A stretch of DNA of 52,836 nt from contig NZ_SWBM01000011.1 in the NCBI RefSeq assembly GCF_005116465.1, positions 1-52,836 of the forward strand. Direction: 5' to 3'. This stretch comes from Robertmurraya kyonggiensis (GTDB lineage: Bacteria; Bacillota; Bacilli; Bacillales; Cytobacillaceae). The notes beneath the pieces were generated by a model. It was not told the DNA's origin. It saw only the letters and a list, made by a program, of their open reading frames with translations, and did not search any database. Shown one piece after another: positions 48,959 to 52,836 of the stretch. Both the position numbers and the translations under genes were made by a program. Each line of letters begins with the position of its first letter. Position 1 is the stretch's first letter.

Positions 48959-49483
48959 ATGAATCGAGCGTTTCTGGCCATTGGCACAAATATCGGTGAT
49001 CGGTATCAGAACATTGATGATTGCTTAACTCTTTTGCATGAACATCCTCATATCGAGTTAGTACGAGCTTCATCTATTTATGAAACTGATCCAGTGGGCT
49101 ATACGGAACAAGATCCATTTTTAAACATGGTAATTGAAGTTAAAACAGCCTTGGCGCCTTCTGAATTATTGGATAGCTGCTTAGAAATCGAACACAGTCT
49201 TGGGAGAAAAAGGATAATTAGATGGGGGCCGCGAGTTATAGACCTTGACATTCTTCTGTATAATCAAGAAAATATTGAAACAGATAAGCTTTTTGTTCCT
49301 CATCCAAGAATGCAAGAAAGAGCTTTTGTATTAATTCCACTCCTGGAGATTAGTCCGAACGAGAAGCTACCAAGGACGAATCAACCTTTACGGAAATGTT
49401 TAGATAAAATATCTGATAGAGAGGGAGTACGGATATGGAAGCAGAAAAATGGGGAAGACGTATTCGCGCTTTTCGCAAACTAA
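48959..49483 (+). CDS. folK: 6-hydroxymethyl-7,8-dihydropterin pyrophosphokinase
   Basis: A 174-residue kinase that pyrophosphorylates the pterin before folP acts. The HPPK signature RWGPRVIDLDILLY lies near 85-98, preceded by SIYETDPVGYTEQDPFLNMV. Its last 49 bases are shared with the start of yazB. Confidence 0.96.
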   Translation: MNRAFLAIGTNIGDRYQNIDDCLTLLHEHPHIELVRASSIYETDPVGYTEQDPFLNMVIEVKTALAPSELLDSCLEIEHSLGRKRIIRWGPRVIDLDILLYNQENIETDKLFVPHPRMQERAFVLIPLLEISPNEKLPRTNQPLRKCLDKISDREGVRIWKQKNGEDVFALFAN

Positions 49484-49644
49484 AAGGGTATACACAGGAA
49501 GGTTTTGCTGAAAAGTTAGGTGTATCGGTTTCTATTTTAGGAGAAGTAGAACGAGGTAATCGCATGCCAACAACTGAGCTTGTGGCACAGGTTGCAGAAA
49601 TACTACAGATTAGCATACATGATTTAACACCACCAGAAGAATAG
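49435..49644 (+). CDS. yazB: YazB, small XRE-family DNA-binding protein
   Basis: A 69-residue single helix-turn-helix protein (FRKLKGYTQEGFAEKLGVSV, then LGEVERGNRMPTTELVAQVAEIL). It matches the conserved yazB found at this place in Bacillus. Function and target unknown. It begins at ATG 49435 inside folK behind gaggga and is followed by dusB, whose ribosome binding site overlaps the yazB stop region. Confidence 0.92.
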   Translation: MEAEKWGRRIRAFRKLKGYTQEGFAEKLGVSVSILGEVERGNRMPTTELVAQVAEILQISIHDLTPPEE

Positions 49645-49666
49645 TGTGGTGGGAAGGAGGTATTCT

Positions 49667-50668
49667 GTGCTTAAAATTGGTAATATCGAAATGAAGAACC
49701 AAGTAGTCCTTGCGCCGATGGCAGGCATTTGTAACTCAGCCTTCCGTTTAACTGTTAAGGAATTTGGTGCAGGGTTAGTATGTGCTGAGATGATCAGTGA
49801 TAAAGGGATTGTTTTAAAAAATCAAAAAACAATGAATATGCTATATATTGACGAACGAGAAAATCCATTAAGCCTTCAAATCTTTGGCGGTGAAAAAGAT
49901 ACGCTTGTGGAAGCGGCTAAGTTCGTTGATAAAAACACAAACGCAGATATTATTGATATAAATATGGGTTGTCCAGTACCGAAAATCACAAAATGTGATG
50001 CAGGTGCAAAGTGGTTACTTGACCCGGATAAAATCTATGAAATGGTTTCTGCGGTGGTAGACAATGTTGATAAGCCTGTCACGGTAAAAATGCGTATGGG
50101 TTGGGATGAGGAACACATTTATGCAGTGAGAAACGCCCAAGCGGTTGAGCGAGCGGGCGGGAGCGCGGTTTCGCTACATGGACGTACCCGCGTTCAATTG
50201 TACGAAGGAGCAGCAAACTGGGACATCATCCGTGAAGTCAAGCAATCCATTAACATTCCGTTAATCGGAAACGGCGATGTACAATCACCTCAGGATGCGA
50301 AGCGTATGTTAGAAGAAACGGGATGCGACGGTGTTATGATCGGGAGAGCGGCTCTAGGAAATCCATGGATGATTTATCGTACGGTGAAGTACCTCGAATC
50401 AGGAGAACTTATGGGTGAGCCTTCCGTAAGAGAAAAAATCGATGTGTGCATCCTTCATCTTGACCGCTTAATTGCTTTAAAGAGCGAATATGTGGCTGTT
50501 CGTGAAATGCGGAAGCATGCAGCTTGGTATTTAAAAGGAATTAAAGGAAATGCCAAAGCGCGCACTGCTGTTAATACATGTAACACTAGAGACGAACTTG
50601 TGAATTTATTAAATGAACTTGTTTTAGAGCAAGAGGCCAAAGAGTTAACTGATGCCCAGGTGGGTTAA
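49667..50668 (+). CDS. dusB: tRNA-dihydrouridine synthase DusB
   Basis: A 333-residue FMN-dependent TIM-barrel enzyme reducing uridines in the tRNA D-loop. Motif LAPMAGICNSAFR (15-27), the catalytic Cys102 in NMGCPVPKITKCDAGA, and VSLHGRTR are present. I choose GTG 49667, 7 bases after ggaaggaggt; the frame from 49646 reads through that site. Length equals the B. subtilis protein. Confidence 0.95.
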   Translation: MLKIGNIEMKNQVVLAPMAGICNSAFRLTVKEFGAGLVCAEMISDKGIVLKNQKTMNMLYIDERENPLSLQIFGGEKDTLVEAAKFVDKNTNADIIDINMGCPVPKITKCDAGAKWLLDPDKIYEMVSAVVDNVDKPVTVKMRMGWDEEHIYAVRNAQAVERAGGSAVSLHGRTRVQLYEGAANWDIIREVKQSINIPLIGNGDVQSPQDAKRMLEETGCDGVMIGRAALGNPWMIYRTVKYLESGELMGEPSVREKIDVCILHLDRLIALKSEYVAVREMRKHAAWYLKGIKGNAKARTAVNTCNTRDELVNLLNELVLEQEAKELTDAQVG

Positions 50669-50707
50669 CAATTGACTTCTGTAGCTTCTTTCATTATGAT
50701 GTAAAAG

Positions 50708-50737
50708 AAAACTGCCGGTCATCACTGGCAGTTTTTT
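50708..50737 (+). terminator. Intrinsic terminator after dusB
   Basis: Stem aaaactgccgg / ctggcagtttt (one G-T) with a 6-base loop and a T-run. Confidence 0.9.
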
Positions 50738-50768
50738 ATTCTATTTAAATTACGTTATAGGTGTCTCT

Positions 50769-50797
50769 TTCACATATTTTGTGTAAAATAGTATAGT
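50769..50797 (+). promoter_or_regulatory. Possible SigA promoter of lysS
   Basis: ttcaca, 17 bases, tatagt, about 75 bases before lysS. No T-box leader is seen. Confidence 0.55.
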
Positions 50798-50828
50798 ATG
50801 ATTTTTTGTATTTATGTGCGTACCTTAA

Positions 50829-52358
<1,530 letters not shown>

Positions 52359-52364
52359 TATGTT

Positions 52365-52396
52365 AAAAGAGAGCAAATTTGCTCTCTTTTATTTTT
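52365..52396 (+). terminator. Intrinsic terminator after lysS
   Basis: A perfect 26-base palindrome, aaaagagagcaaa and its complement, gives an approximately 10-bp stem with an aaattt loop, then attttttc. Confidence 0.9.
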
Positions 52397-52420
52397 TCTA
52401 AAAGATTTTTGAAAAAAGTG

Positions 52421-52449
52421 TTGCTTCGGAATTATTATCGTGGTATATT
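52421..52449 (+). promoter_or_regulatory. rRNA operon promoter P1
   Basis: ttgctt, 17 bases, tatatt. Tandem with P2, 86 bases downstream, as in most Bacillus rrn operons. Confidence 0.7.
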
Positions 52450-52506
52450 ATTATCTGTTGCCGCTAAGACTAGCGACAGACATTAGAAAGTTTTTAAAAA
52501 AAGATA

Positions 52507-52535
52507 TTGACGCAGAAAGTCATTTCTGCTAATAT
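52507..52535 (+). promoter_or_regulatory. rRNA operon promoter P2
   Basis: ttgacg, 17 bases, taatat, preceded by AT-rich DNA. The leader to 16S is about 215 bases. Confidence 0.8.
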
Positions 52536-52566
52536 TAAAAAGTCGCCTTTGAGCGATTAATGAAAA

Positions 52567-52736
52567 ATATTTTCACTGTCGTGAAGATAAATGAATGATA
52601 TTTTCGCTAAAGCGAAAACGAAGGAATGATATTTTTTCTAACGAAAAAAATCATTATTGTACTTTGAAAACTAAACAAATCATACGTCAACGTTAGTTTT
52701 ATTTTAATGAAAAACATTTTCGCTAACGCGAAAAAA
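52567..52736 (+). repeat. Hairpin repeat family A, four copies in the rRNA leader
   Basis: Copies at 52567-52586, 52597-52619, 52628-52650 and 52714-52736. Stem changes are compensated: ttttcac with gtgaa at the first copy, and ttttttc with gaaaaaa at the third, against the consensus ttttcgc / gcgaaaa. The last copy ends about 20 bases before mature 16S. All lie downstream of P2 and should be transcribed. Confidence 0.85.
52659..52679 (+). promoter_or_regulatory. boxA-like antitermination region of the rRNA leader
   Basis: The segment containing actttgaaaactaaacaaa is the conserved leader element found before Bacillus 16S genes, taken as the boxA/Nus region. The match to the strict boxA core is partial. 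Confidence 0.5.
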
Positions 52737-52756
52737 TTAAGAGCTAATTCTTACTC

Positions 52757-52836
52757 TTTATTGGAGAGTTTGATCCTGGCTCAGGACGAACGCTGGCGGC
52801 GTGCCTAATACATGCAAGTCGAGCGCTTGCATATTG
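52757..52836 (+). rRNA. rrs: 16S ribosomal RNA, 5' end (partial)
   Basis: The bases from tttattggagag through gagtttgatcctggctcag and gcctaatacatgcaag are the universal 5' end of bacterial 16S rRNA. The gene continues past the window edge. The exact mature 5' end is estimated from B. subtilis. Confidence 0.97.

Overview
The window is a low-GC, Gram-positive, spore-forming chromosome segment from a Bacillaceae member (Bacillus sensu lato). Gene content and order follow the origin-proximal region of Bacillus subtilis between two rRNA operons. It opens with the end of an rRNA operon (5S, positions 1-117) and closes with the leader and first 80 bases of the next one (16S from about 52757). Nearly all genes run rightward, co-directional with replication from oriC. 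The exceptions are csfB (657-860) and abrB (7655-7939). The genus cannot be fixed from the sequence alone.

Layout. 1-1091: 5S, a decayed second 5S copy, a small palindromic repeat cluster and the anti-sigma gene csfB. 1092-8403: PLP decarboxylase, tmk, darA, holB, ricT, yabA, yabB, rsmI, then abrB on the opposite strand with tandem Spo0A boxes. 8404-14610: metS, a parS-like site, tatD, yabE, rnmV, rsmA. 14820-19648: yabG, veg, sspF, ispE, purR, ridA, spoVG. 20004-28126: glmU, prs, ctc, pth, fin, mfd. 28373-34596: spoVT, yabM, yabN (mazG), rqcP, yabP, yabQ, divIC, yabR. 35045-43615: spoIIE, yabS, yabT, tilS, hpt, ftsH. 43796-52358: coaX, hslO, a PpiC protein, cysK, folP, folB, folK, yazB, dusB, lysS.

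Together the genes mix essential housekeeping (replication clamp loading and its control, nucleotide and cell-wall precursor supply, rRNA/tRNA maturation, folate and CoA) with sporulation control at every stage: abrB/Spo0A entry, SpoIIE, sigma-F genes (fin, yabS-yabT), sigma-E (yabPQ), and sigma-G and late genes (spoVT, sspF, yabG). Promoters for SigA, SigH, SigB, SigF, SigE and SigG can be proposed by eye. Compared with the B. subtilis order recalled from memory, several neighbours are missing: xpaC-yaaN, yaaR, yazA, the tRNA pair before spoIIE, and pabB-pabA-pabC.

I see no phage, transposase, CRISPR array or defence island. The most interesting material is non-coding: a covarying hairpin repeat (about 13 copies in three clusters, one inside the rRNA leader), a long hairpin that would hide the fin ribosome binding site from read-through mRNA but not from its own SigF transcript, a parS-like site, and a decayed 5S copy embedded among small palindromes.
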